Source: Murdochiella massiliensis
GTDB lineage: Bacteria; Bacillota; Clostridia; Tissierellales; Peptoniphilaceae
DNA: 64,000 nt
NCBI RefSeq assembly: GCF_900059565.1
Contig: NZ_FIZW01000002.1
Location: 124,001 to 188,000, forward strand
Direction: 5' to 3'
A program made the position numbers and the translations under genes. Shown here in pieces: positions 1 through 8,589 of this stretch. Under the pieces are notes generated by a model. The model was not told the DNA's origin and did not search any database. It saw nothing but the letters and a program-made list of their open reading frames with translations. The number at the start of each line of letters is the position of its first letter. Positions within the stretch are counted from its first letter, which is position 1.

Positions 1-1
1 G

Positions 2-1390
2 GATGCGCAGCTGCGTGAACGTGTTGAGGCGTTTTCCAAAGAGCGTCTGATTCAAGCACTGCGTTCCGACAACAAGACCATTCGCGAAGACGGCATTGCG
101 GACATCAAAAAAGAAACCTTTGAGCTTTTTGAAGCCGCCGATGCGGACATCTTCCCGAGCATTCGCAACGATATTGATGCGATTATGGAAGAAATCGTGC
201 GCAATGAAGTGCGCCGTCTCATCACCGAAGATAAGGTGCGTGCGGATGGACGCGCCATGGATGAAATTCGTCCGTTGAGCGCCGAATGCGGTCTGCTTCC
301 GCGTGCCCATGGATCGGGTCTCTTCAAGCGCGGCCAGACGCAGGTACTTTCCGTGGTTACCCTTGGCGGTCCGCGTGATGTGCTCTACATTGACGGCCTC
401 CATCAGGAGGAAGTGGTGAAGAGCTATTTCCATCAATACAATTTCCCGCCGTTCAGCGTAGGGGACACAAAACCGTTGCGTTCGCCCGGACGCCGTGAGA
501 TCGGTCATGGCTATTTGGCGGAGCGCGCACTTTTGCCGGTTCTTCCCGATTCCACAACCTTTCCGTATACCATCCGTGTGGTCTCCGAGGTTCTCAGCTC
601 CAACGGATCCAGTTCCCAAGCATCGATCTGCGGCTCCACGCTTTCTTTGATGGACGCGGGCGTACCCATCAAAAAGCCGGTAGCCGGCATTGCCATGGGC
701 CTGATTAAAGAGGGCGAACATATGTCCATCCTCACCGATATTCAAGGACTTGAGGATCATTTGGGCGACATGGACTTTAAGGTAGCCGGTACCAAGGACG
801 GCATCACCGCCTTGCAGATGGATATCAAAATCGAGGGAATCGATAAACAAGTTATGGAAATTGCGCTTGCGCAGGCGAAAAAAGCACGTGCGGAAATTTT
901 GACGGTTCTCACCGACTGCATCGCTGAACCGCGCAAAGAGCTTTCAAAATATGCTCCGCGTATTCTGGCTTTGGACATTGATCCCGAGAAGATTCGGGAA
1001 GTCATTGGAAAAGGCGGAAAGACCATTAACGGTATTGTAGAGGCTACCGGCGCAGTGATTGATACCGAAGACGACGGTCACATTACCATCACCTCACCTG
1101 ATGGAGAAAGTGGCGAAAAAGCCAAACAGATGATTTTGGATATTATTCGCGACGTTGAAGTGGGCGATGTGTACGAAGGAACGGTAGCACGCATTATGAA
1201 GTTTGGTGCCTTTGTCGATTTGGGCGGCAATAAAGAGGGCATGATCCATATTTCCAAGCTGGCCAATGAGCGCGTGGAGAAGGTGGAAGATGTCGTTGAA
1301 ATTGGCGATAAGGTCAAAGTCAAAGTCATTGAAATTGATGATAAAGGTCGCATCAATCTTTCCCGTAAGGCACTGCTTCCTCGTCGCTGA
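2..1390 (+). CDS. pnp: polyribonucleotide nucleotidyltransferase (partial, 5' end outside window)
   Basis: PNPase is a phosphorolytic 3'-5' exoribonuclease of mRNA decay. The open frame runs in from the left edge, so the first RNase PH domain is missing. Visible are the end of the helical linker, the second RNase PH domain with the catalytic stretch [14 protein letters not shown] (about 790-830), a KH domain with the GKGG loop (about 970-1085) and a C-terminal S1 domain (about 1160-1375) ending just before the stop. The internal ATG at 185 lies within the domain linker and is not the start, because clear PNPase-like codons continue in frame back to base 2. A strong terminator follows. Identification is secure. 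Confidence 0.97.
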   Translation, partial: DAQLRERVEAFSKERLIQALRSDNKTIREDGIADIKKETFELFEAADADIFPSIRNDIDAIMEEIVRNEVRRLITEDKVRADGRAMDEIRPLSAECGLLPRAHGSGLFKRGQTQVLSVVTLGGPRDVLYIDGLHQEEVVKSYFHQYNFPPFSVGDTKPLRSPGRREIGHGYLAERALLPVLPDSTTFPYTIRVVSEVLSSNGSSSQASICGSTLSLMDAGVPIKKPVAGIAMGLIKEGEHMSILTDIQGLEDHLGDMDFKVAGTKDGITALQMDIKIEGIDKQVMEIALAQAKKARAEILTVLTDCIAEPRKELSKYAPRILALDIDPEKIREVIGKGGKTINGIVEATGAVIDTEDDGHITITSPDGESGEKAKQMILDIIRDVEVGDVYEGTVARIMKFGAFVDLGGNKEGMIHISKLANERVEKVEDVVEIGDKVKVKVIEIDDKGRINLSRKALLPRR

Positions 1391-1444
1391 TGAGATTGCG
1401 TTGATGCGGAACGAAAAGTAAACGATAGGTTCAAAAATAGAGAC

Positions 1445-1491
1445 GGCGCTGACGAAGATTGGAACACAATCTGTCGTTGGCGTCGCTTTTT
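1445..1491 (+). terminator. intrinsic terminator of pnp
   Basis: A long stem of about 17 pairs with one bulge joins 1445-1461 to 1467-1484, with loop GAACA, and is followed by GCTTTTTG. It ends pnp transcription before the ftsK promoter. Confidence 0.75.
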
Positions 1492-1503
1492 GTACCTGTC
1501 GAT

Positions 1504-1513
1504 ATGGTATACT
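1504..1513 (+). promoter_or_regulatory. extended -10 promoter for ftsK
   Basis: TATACT at 1508-1513 is preceded by TGG, giving the extended -10 pattern TGnTATAAT-like. No good -35 is visible because the terminator T-tract occupies that position. The ATG of ftsK follows 21 bases later behind a GAGGAGG ribosome binding site. Confidence 0.5.
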
Positions 1514-1534
1514 GATTGATGGTGAGGAGGCAGC

Positions 1535-3937
1535 ATGGCGAAGACAACAAGACGGAGAAGAACGGTAATAAAAGACCAAAAAAAACAATATATTCTCGTT
1601 GCGTGCTTCATTGCTCTCATTGTTTGTGCGGCGACGATTTATTTTCGTGCGCAAACGGGCTGGATGGGAAAAGTCATCGGCGGTGGCTTCTTTAAACTTT
1701 TCGGTGTCATGACGTATACGGTTCCGCCGCTGATTTTTCTGTTTCTCCTTGCCGCCGTATCGGGAAATTTGCATGGAAAATTGCTTAAAACACTGTTATT
1801 TCTTTCCGCATTGTTGCTCTGTATCGCGATGATTATCGCGGTTCGAGATCTTCCAACGGCAACGGTTGAAACAACCGTCTCCCTTTCGGCGGAGCGCGGC
1901 GAAAACCTTCGCGGAGCAGGAATTGTAGGAGGAATATTCAGCTTACTGTTTCGGCGTATTATCGGCGAAATCGGCATTTGGCTGCTATTTGTTTTTGTCC
2001 TGTTCTTCTTTATCTTGCATCTATTTGACGTCAAGATGGTGGAATTTTTCACGATTCTCAGTGAATGGATTCGTTCCGGCTGGGATAAAACAAAAGTGAC
2101 CGGAAAAGCGCTGCAGGAAAAAGCAGAAAATCGTCGCAAAGAGAAGCGAGCAGTTCGTGAACAACAGCAGGAGGAAGAGCAGGCGTACGCAAAAAATGCG
2201 TCGTATGACATAAACGAAGAAGAACCGTTGGATCCTGTGTCCGATGAGACCTTTTCCAGACCATATGTACCGAAACCCTATGATGACGAAGAGCCGACCG
2301 AAGTCTTGTCTTTTTCGTCCTCGCATGACAAAAGATTGTCTTCCGAGGAGGATACGGTTTCTTTTTCTCCTTCATCACCACAAGAGGCACAAATGGGGAA
2401 GAAGAACCTGTCGATCTCTCCGCATGAAAAGTCCCCTGCAGCGTCAGAACAGGAACAGTTCAGCATGGAAAATTTTGGGCTCTCCATGGAAGAAGATGGG
2501 GAGCACACGTATATTACGCCACCTATTGAATTACTGAAATCGGGTAAAAAGAATGGCACAGCCCGTGAAACGGATCTAAGTCAGCGTGCACAGAAAATAG
2601 AATCGACGTTGGGTTCTTTCGGTATTGAAGCACGTGTGGTTTCCATCCAACGTGGGCCGACGGTAACGCAGTTTGAACTCCAGCCACAGGCAGGAATTAA
2701 GGTCAGTCGCATCACGAATCTTGCCGATGATCTGGCTCTTGCTCTGGCTGCACAAGATATTCGAATTGAAGCGCCCATCCCCGGGAAGCCCTATGTCGGG
2801 ATCGAGGTTCCTAATCGCATTTCCGATACGGTATCCCTTCGCGATCTGTTTCAAAGTGATGCTTTTCTGCAGGAAAAAGACGGAATACCCATTGCCCTTG
2901 GGAAGAGCATTGATGGCCATCCGGTGATTGCCAAAATCACCAAGATGCCGCATTTGCTCATTGCCGGCGCCACAGGATCGGGTAAATCGGTATGCATCAA
3001 CACTATCATCATGAGCATTTTGTATAAGTATTCGCCATCCGAAGTGCGTCTAATCCTCATTGACCCAAAAGTGGTGGAGCTTTCGGTCTACAATGAAATT
3101 CCGCATTTGATGATTCCGGTGGTTACGGATCCGAAAAAAGCGGCGAAAGCATTATACACACTGGTCAAAGAAATGGAACGACGCTTTAAACTCTTCTCGC
3201 AATTTTCCGTTCGTGATATTGGCGGATACCGCGAGCAGCAGAAGGTGGATGATTCCATGGAGAATTTGCCCTACATTGTGCTCATCATTGACGAATTATC
3301 CGATCTCATGATGGTGGCGTCCAAAGATGTTGAGGCACATATTACACGCCTGGCGCAGATGGCGCGTGCTTGCGGTATTCATCTGATCATCGCCACGCAG
3401 CGGCCGTCCGTGGACGTGATTACCGGAACGATAAAGGCCAATATTCCTTCGCGCATCTCCTTTGCGGTTTCCTCTTCGGTTGATTCCCGTACCATTCTGG
3501 ATCAGAGCGGGGCGGAAAAGCTATTAGGAAAGGGCGACATGCTTTATTATCCCGCTCATTTTCCGAAGCCGAAGCGTGTGCAGGGAGCCTTTGTATCGGA
3601 TGCGGAGGTCTCACAAGTTACGCATTTTCTGACGGATCAGCATGAAGTTTGCTATGACAAGGCGTTAATTGCTTCGTTGGAAAAGACTGCCGATGTGGTG
3701 CAGGAGGATGAAGAATCTCCAAAAGATGCTTTGATGGAGGAAGTGCTGGAATTTATCAGCCATGAGGAAACAACGTCCATCAGTGGCTTACAGCGGCGCT
3801 TCCGTATAGGCTATGCGCGCGCCGGGCGTATTATTGATGATCTGGAGGCAATGGGAGCGATTTCGCCGCAGGACGGCTCGAAACCGCGTGAAGTCTATAT
3901 TCATGACGAGGAGGATGACGATGAATCTGCCCAATAA
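1535..3937 (+). CDS. ftsK: DNA translocase FtsK/SpoIIIE
   Basis: An 800-residue septal DNA pump that moves the chromosome terminus through the division septum. Four membrane helices lie in the first 165 residues (about 19-37, 58-77, 86-103, 142-164), followed by a charged, Gln/Glu-rich linker (about 185-330). The motor domain has Walker A GATGSGKS near residue 478 and Walker B LIIDELSDLMM near 583. The last 65 residues form the winged-helix gamma domain that reads KOPS/SRS-type sequences. The start is set by GAGGAGG seven bases upstream. The gene overlaps pgsA by 17 bases. SpoIIIE and SftA are paralogues; the membrane helices favour the SpoIIIE/FtsK form. Confidence 0.95.
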   Translation: MAKTTRRRRTVIKDQKKQYILVACFIALIVCAATIYFRAQTGWMGKVIGGGFFKLFGVMTYTVPPLIFLFLLAAVSGNLHGKLLKTLLFLSALLLCIAMIIAVRDLPTATVETTVSLSAERGENLRGAGIVGGIFSLLFRRIIGEIGIWLLFVFVLFFFILHLFDVKMVEFFTILSEWIRSGWDKTKVTGKALQEKAENRRKEKRAVREQQQEEEQAYAKNASYDINEEEPLDPVSDETFSRPYVPKPYDDEEPTEVLSFSSSHDKRLSSEEDTVSFSPSSPQEAQMGKKNLSISPHEKSPAASEQEQFSMENFGLSMEEDGEHTYITPPIELLKSGKKNGTARETDLSQRAQKIESTLGSFGIEARVVSIQRGPTVTQFELQPQAGIKVSRITNLADDLALALAAQDIRIEAPIPGKPYVGIEVPNRISDTVSLRDLFQSDAFLQEKDGIPIALGKSIDGHPVIAKITKMPHLLIAGATGSGKSVCINTIIMSILYKYSPSEVRLILIDPKVVELSVYNEIPHLMIPVVTDPKKAAKALYTLVKEMERRFKLFSQFSVRDIGGYREQQKVDDSMENLPYIVLIIDELSDLMMVASKDVEAHITRLAQMARACGIHLIIATQRPSVDVITGTIKANIPSRISFAVSSSVDSRTILDQSGAEKLLGKGDMLYYPAHFPKPKRVQGAFVSDAEVSQVTHFLTDQHEVCYDKALIASLEKTADVVQEDEESPKDALMEEVLEFISHEETTSISGLQRRFRIGYARAGRIIDDLEAMGAISPQDGSKPREVYIHDEEDDDESAQ

Positions 3938-4466
3938 GTTAACCATGCTTCGTGTGGGATTGATTCCGTTTTTTGTGTTGACTTATTTATTGCTGGACGA
4001 GACAAGTCCCATTCCGGCGTTGTTGTTTATCGTAGCCTCCGCCACGGATTTTTTGGATGGCTATATTGCGCGTCGAGACCATCTTGTGACAACATTCGGG
4101 AAATTCATGGATCCTTTAGTGGACAAGGTGCTGACACTGACCGCTTTTATTCTTTTGATCGGGAAGGGACAGATTGCTTCCTGGATAGTGGTAATTATAG
4201 TCGCACGTGAGCTCATGATTACCGGATTTCGCACAGTAGCGGCATCCAATGGGGTAACCATTGCCGCTTCAAAATGGGGAAAATATAAGACAACGTTTCA
4301 GATGATCGCCATCATCGTTCTGTTATTGGAACATAGTTGGTTATCGATGATTCGTCAAACGTTCATTGCGGATCTTTTCGTATGGCTTGCCCTGATCTTT
4401 ACGATCATTTCTGCGGCGGACTATCTGTTGAAAAATCACCAGGTATTGGACCTGAATAATATTTAA
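3921..4466 (+). CDS. pgsA: CDP-diacylglycerol--glycerol-3-phosphate 3-phosphatidyltransferase
   Basis: Makes phosphatidylglycerol phosphate, the committed step to phosphatidylglycerol and cardiolipin in the membrane. The CDP-alcohol phosphotransferase signature DG-x2-AR-x8-G-x3-D-x3-D is complete in DGYIARRDHL through MDPLVDK. The protein has 181 residues and several hydrophobic helices, the usual size. The ATG at 3921 is chosen because AGGAGG (3909-3914) lies six bases upstream and MNLPNKLT is the typical family beginning; ATGs at 3903 and 3915 are too close to that site. It overlaps the 3' end of ftsK and lies 15 bases before recA, so the genes are probably cotranscribed. Confidence 0.95.
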   Translation: MNLPNKLTMLRVGLIPFFVLTYLLLDETSPIPALLFIVASATDFLDGYIARRDHLVTTFGKFMDPLVDKVLTLTAFILLIGKGQIASWIVVIIVARELMITGFRTVAASNGVTIAASKWGKYKTTFQMIAIIVLLLEHSWLSMIRQTFIADLFVWLALIFTIISAADYLLKNHQVLDLNNI

Positions 4467-4481
4467 CATAGAGGAGACATT

Positions 4482-5588
4482 ATGGCCATTGCAAATATGA
4501 AACAGGAAGACAAAGAAAAAGCCCTGAGAATGGCGTTCAACAAGATTGAAAAGCAATTTGGTAAAGGCGCCATTATGAAATTGGGTGAACAGCCGGTGCA
4601 GGAAATTGATGCTATTCCGACGGGGGCAATCAATCTGGACTTAGCGTTGGGCGTTGGCGGATTACCGCGCGGACGCGTCGTGGAGATCTACGGTCCGGAA
4701 AGTTCCGGGAAGACGACGCTCGCGTTGGAAACCATTGCTGAAGCGCAGAAACTGGGAGGCATTGCGGCATTTATTGACGCGGAGCATGCCCTGGACGTCG
4801 GTTACGCTCGTCGTTTGGGTGTTGATACGGATAATTTGGTTCTCTCTCAACCGGATGACGGGGAGTCCGCATTGGAAATCCTGGAGAGTCTGGTGCGTTC
4901 AAATGCTGTCGATATTGTGGTGTTGGACTCCGTTGCCGCTCTGGTACCGCGTGCAGAGATTGAGGGAGAGATGGGGGACACGCATGTCGGTCTACTTGCG
5001 CGCCTGATGAGTCAGGCTTTGCGAAAATTGACACCGATCGTTGCAAAGTCGAACACTACGGTGGTCTTCTTGAATCAGATTCGCCAGAAAATCGGCGTTA
5101 TGTACGGCAATCCCGAAGTGACGACAGGCGGTGTGGCTTTAAAATTTTATTCCACTATTCGCCTGGATATTCGTCGAGGAGATCAGATTAAAGATGGCGA
5201 AGACGTCATCGGCAATCGTACACGTGTAAAAGTAGTTAAAAACAAGGTCGCTCCTCCATTCAAACGAGTGGAGTTTGATATTATGTACGGTACAGGCATT
5301 TCCAAGATCGGAACGCTCCTTGATACCGCTTTGGATTTGGGTATCGTGGAACGCGCCGGCGCATGGTATAGCTATGATGGGGAACGCCTCGGGCAGGGAA
5401 GAGAAAACGCGAAGAACTTTATTGCGGAAAATCTTGACCTGCACAAAAAACTGGAGAAAGAACTACGGGATACTCTCCGGGAAAAAGCTCAACGGGAAGA
5501 GGAAAGCGAAGGCAATGCGAGCGACACACAGAGCAATGCCGGTAAAAACGCTCCTCAAATGGGTAGTGAGACATTCACGTTGGACTGA
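4482..5588 (+). CDS. recA: recombinase RecA
   Basis: The central recombinase and SOS co-protease, 368 residues. Walker A GPESSGKT is near residue 70, and loop motifs such as [10 protein letters not shown] and the C-terminal acidic tail are present. GAGGAG precedes the ATG. It follows pgsA directly, as in many Firmicutes, but cinA and recX, common neighbours in Clostridia, are absent here. No LexA box was seen in the 15-base gap upstream, so any damage control would have to act on a promoter further up the operon or at the ftsK promoter. Confidence 0.98.
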   Translation: MAIANMKQEDKEKALRMAFNKIEKQFGKGAIMKLGEQPVQEIDAIPTGAINLDLALGVGGLPRGRVVEIYGPESSGKTTLALETIAEAQKLGGIAAFIDAEHALDVGYARRLGVDTDNLVLSQPDDGESALEILESLVRSNAVDIVVLDSVAALVPRAEIEGEMGDTHVGLLARLMSQALRKLTPIVAKSNTTVVFLNQIRQKIGVMYGNPEVTTGGVALKFYSTIRLDIRRGDQIKDGEDVIGNRTRVKVVKNKVAPPFKRVEFDIMYGTGISKIGTLLDTALDLGIVERAGAWYSYDGERLGQGRENAKNFIAENLDLHKKLEKELRDTLREKAQREEESEGNASDTQSNAGKNAPQMGSETFTLD

Positions 5589-5628
5589 TTAAGAATGAGT
5601 AAGGAAAATTTTAAGGAAAGGAGGTACC

Positions 5629-7173
5629 ATGGATAACACATTATTTCCAATTATTGCGTTTCTTATCGGCGGACTGATTTTCTTCTTCGTCGGTAATGCG
5701 TATCGCGCGAAGCAAAATCGAGAAAAGATCGGTTCTGCCAAAACACTGGCAGATAAGATCTTGGATGATGCCAACCGCGATGCCGAAACAGCCAAAAAAG
5801 AAGCTCTACTTGAAGCAAAGGACGAAATTCATCGTTTACGCGACGAGCAGGAAGCACAATATGCGCGTCGTCAAAATGAATTACAGGACACAGAACGTCG
5901 CTTAAATAAACGTGAAGACCTGTTGGATGAAAAATCTTTGCAGCTGGAAAACCAGGAAAAAAAGGTTGCTAAGGATCAGGATCGTGTAAAAAGCAAAGAA
6001 CAGCGTGCCGATCAATTGATGACGCAGCGTCAAAAAGAGTTAGAGCGTATTGCGGATCTTAAACCTGAACAGGCGCGGGAGATGGTATTGGCTAAAGCAC
6101 GTGAAGACGTCGTGCATGAACGTGCACAGATTCTTCGCGAAGAAGAAGCCAAAACGAGGGATGAAGCGGAAAGCCGCGCGCGGGAAATCATTACTCGTAC
6201 GGTTCAACGTTATGCATCCGACTTCGTCGCGGAAAGCACCGTGACGGTTGTCTCTTTGCCGAACGATGAGATGAAAGGACGCATTATCGGCCGCGAAGGG
6301 CGTAATATTCGTGCCTTTGAACAGCTGACGGGCGTTGACCTGATCATCGATGATACACCGCAGGCCGTTGTTCTCTCCTGCTTTGATCCGGTGCGCAGAG
6401 AAAAAGCGCGCGTTGCCCTCGAAAAGCTAATTGTTGATGGGCGTATTCATCCGACACGCATTGAAGAACTGTACCAAAAAGCGGAGCAGGAAGTAGAGCA
6501 CACGATTCGTGAGGCAGGTGAACTTGCTGTAGACGAGGTAGGGATTCGAAATATTCATCCCGAAATCGTTCGAACACTGGGTAAGCTGAAATATCGAACG
6601 TCTTACGGACAGAATGCTCTCGGACACACTATTGAAGTCGCACAGCTCGCCGGTATGCTGGCTTTAGAGCTGGGCGCAAATGTGAAGATTGCCAAGCGCG
6701 GTGCATTATTGCATGATCTGGGCAAGGCGATTGATCATGAGATTGAATTGCCACACGTTGAACTCGGTGTTCGTTTGGCTAAGAAATACAACGAGAGCAA
6801 AGAGGTCATTCACTGTATTGAGGCGCATCATAACGATGTGGAGCCGACAACTTTAGAAGCGTTTATTGTCAAAGCTTCAGATGCGCTGTCTGCTGCACGA
6901 CCGGGAGCCAGAAGAGAATCTACCGAAAACTACATCAAACGCCTGGAAGATCTTGAAGCAATTGCCAAGTCCTTCCCGGGAATTGAGCAGTGCTATGCGA
7001 TTCAAGCAGGCCGCGAGGTTCGTATTGCGGTTAAGCCGGAAGAAGTTTCGGAAGACAAGATGGTGGTGCTCGCACATGACATCGCCAAAAAAATTGAGAG
7101 TGAACTCGAATATCCTGGTCAAATCAAAATCAATATCGTGCGTGAAACGCGTGCGAGTGATGTAGCAAAATAA
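5629..7173 (+). CDS. rny: ribonuclease Y
   Basis: Membrane-anchored endoribonuclease that starts mRNA decay. One N-terminal membrane helix ([18 protein letters not shown]) is followed by a long charged coiled coil (about 25-205), a KH domain with GREGRN (about 208-275) and an HD domain with [12 protein letters not shown] near residue 361. The length of 514 is normal. AAAGGAGG precedes the ATG. It sits 40 bases after recA and ends at a strong terminator, so it closes the ftsK-pgsA-recA-rny group. Confidence 0.97.
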   Translation: MDNTLFPIIAFLIGGLIFFFVGNAYRAKQNREKIGSAKTLADKILDDANRDAETAKKEALLEAKDEIHRLRDEQEAQYARRQNELQDTERRLNKREDLLDEKSLQLENQEKKVAKDQDRVKSKEQRADQLMTQRQKELERIADLKPEQAREMVLAKAREDVVHERAQILREEEAKTRDEAESRAREIITRTVQRYASDFVAESTVTVVSLPNDEMKGRIIGREGRNIRAFEQLTGVDLIIDDTPQAVVLSCFDPVRREKARVALEKLIVDGRIHPTRIEELYQKAEQEVEHTIREAGELAVDEVGIRNIHPEIVRTLGKLKYRTSYGQNALGHTIEVAQLAGMLALELGANVKIAKRGALLHDLGKAIDHEIELPHVELGVRLAKKYNESKEVIHCIEAHHNDVEPTTLEAFIVKASDALSAARPGARRESTENYIKRLEDLEAIAKSFPGIEQCYAIQAGREVRIAVKPEEVSEDKMVVLAHDIAKKIESELEYPGQIKINIVRETRASDVAK

Positions 7174-7194
7174 CCAAGAATACGAACGAGAAGC

Positions 7195-7236
7195 GAAACC
7201 CCATCAGGACATGGTCTTAATGGGGTTTTGCTTTTT
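7195..7236 (+). terminator. intrinsic terminator of rny
   Basis: Stem GAAACCCCAT (7195-7204) pairs with ATGGGGTTTT (7220-7229), followed by GCTTTTTG. Confidence 0.8.
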
Positions 7237-7322
7237 GCCTAAAAGTTGTTAAAATGGACGAAGTACGTGTCTTAAATACCGACGCATGCACATTTCGAAT
7301 GAAAGAGCGGGCAGGAAAAGAA

Positions 7323-8237
7323 ATGGGTGCTTTTTTTCAACAATTTCTAGTGTTCACCTTCTTAGCCGGATTCGGCTTTATGCTTGCCCGTAAAGGGACA
7401 CTCTCCGAAGAGACGACCAATGAAATGAGTCATATCCTCATTCGTTATATTCTTCCTCTTACGCTCTTTCAGTCGTTTCTACGTCCGTTCGATGCACAGG
7501 AAGCGCTTTGGCTTGCAGGAATCATGCTTTTTACGGCAGTTGTTCAGGTTATTTATATTATACTTTCCCGTGTCCTTTTCGGCAAAGACCATCCGATCGA
7601 TCGCTATGCTGTGATTTTTAATAATAAGGCTTTTGTTGGGATTCCGATCGCGACATCTTTATTTGGTCCGTCATGCACTTTCTATATATCGCCTTCTGTT
7701 GTCATGTCGACCCTTCTTATTATTCTTTATGGTTCTCCACTTTTGAACAAGAAAGAAAAACTATCCTGGAAAGCCATTACAACCCTCTATAAACAACCCA
7801 TTTTTCTTGCCTTTTTTTTCGGCTGGGTTGTCTATCTGTTGCAGATTCCTATTCCACCCTTTCTTACTTCTCTTTTATCGGCGCTTGCCGGCATCAATTC
7901 AACCCTTGCGATGATTATCCTTGGCGCTTTTATTGCACAAAAGCCGCTCACTGGATTGTTCAATACGAAGCGCGTCTGGTGGGTATCTTTTGTTCGCCTT
8001 GTTCTTTTTCCACTCATTCCGATTGTCCTGCTGGTTCTTTTTCCTTTCGGATCTGTAGAATTGCGTATGGTTACGATTGTGGCTTGGAGTTGTCCTACAG
8101 CCATCAATCTGGCATTGCAGGCAAAGATATACGATTATGATCCGTACTATGCCTCACAAATTATTGTTGTTACCTGTCTTGGCTGTGCTTTGACCATTCC
8201 CGTTATGTTAGGAATTGCCCAACAGGTTATTCATTGA
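7323..8237 (+). CDS. AEC-family (auxin efflux carrier-like) transporter
   Basis: A 304-residue membrane carrier of the AEC family, whose bacterial members often export or exchange organic acids (malate, malonate, lactate). About ten hydrophobic helices are seen in two blocks, with the family's early pattern GFMLARKGTLSEE and a conserved ILPLTLFQSFL. The ATG at 7323 is preferred because AGGAAA (7313-7318) precedes it and the first helix starts at once; in-frame ATGs at 7254 and 7299 would add a charged leader. The substrate cannot be read from sequence. It stands alone between the rny terminator and a convergent gene, overlapping that gene's 3' end by 11 bases. Confidence 0.85.
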   Translation: MGAFFQQFLVFTFLAGFGFMLARKGTLSEETTNEMSHILIRYILPLTLFQSFLRPFDAQEALWLAGIMLFTAVVQVIYIILSRVLFGKDHPIDRYAVIFNNKAFVGIPIATSLFGPSCTFYISPSVVMSTLLIILYGSPLLNKKEKLSWKAITTLYKQPIFLAFFFGWVVYLLQIPIPPFLTSLLSALAGINSTLAMIILGAFIAQKPLTGLFNTKRVWWVSFVRLVLFPLIPIVLLVLFPFGSVELRMVTIVAWSCPTAINLALQAKIYDYDPYYASQIIVVTCLGCALTIPVMLGIAQQVIH

Positions 8238-8589
8238 ATATATTATCTTTCTTCTCTTCATTCTCGGGAAAATTGGCAGATTTTTGCACTTCCTGGTACG
8301 CATAGAATGCTTTTTTGTTCGGCACCTTATCCGTTTTACCTAACCTAAATTGACAGTGCGGACAGGTCGAAGGGAAAGGAAACATGCGTTTTCCCAAATG
8401 ACGGTGGCAATGCGGACAACGCCAATAGCGATAATCCAGACGTGCAGATACACCAAGAAGAAAGAGAGAGAAGAACAAAGGTATCCAAGGGTGTAAACCC
8501 GGAATGGGAACGCAGGCAAGCACGAACAGTGCTCCACCTGCGCATCTTGTGACCAGATTCAGTAAGCGAAGAGCGGAGTACGTCATCAT
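8227..8589 (-). CDS. small membrane protein with zinc-ribbon CxxC pairs
   Basis: A 120-residue protein of unknown function. Two hydrophobic helices (about 8-27 and 35-46) are followed by a cytoplasmic zinc ribbon built from two CPHC knuckles (CPHCHRHL and CPHCQFRL) and a charged tail. The start overlaps the stop of the YfhO-type gene by four bases (ATGA), so the two are translationally coupled. Its 3' end overlaps the convergent AEC gene by 11 bases. The architecture suggests a membrane-tethered metal-binding accessory protein, but no family was recognised. Confidence 0.75.
   Translation of the reverse strand: MMTYSALRLLNLVTRCAGGALFVLACVPIPGLHPWIPLFFSLFLLGVSARLDYRYWRCPHCHRHLGKRMFPFPSTCPHCQFRLGKTDKVPNKKAFYAYQEVQKSANFPENEEKKDNIFNE

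Noticed and set aside
1094-1774. 226-codon minus-strand frame over the pnp/ftsK junction
   Set aside because: It crosses the pnp terminator and both coding regions on the opposite strand and lacks any family resemblance.
4467-4481. LexA box in front of recA
   Set aside because: The gap is 15 bases and contains only the ribosome binding site; no GAAC-N4-GTTC was seen.
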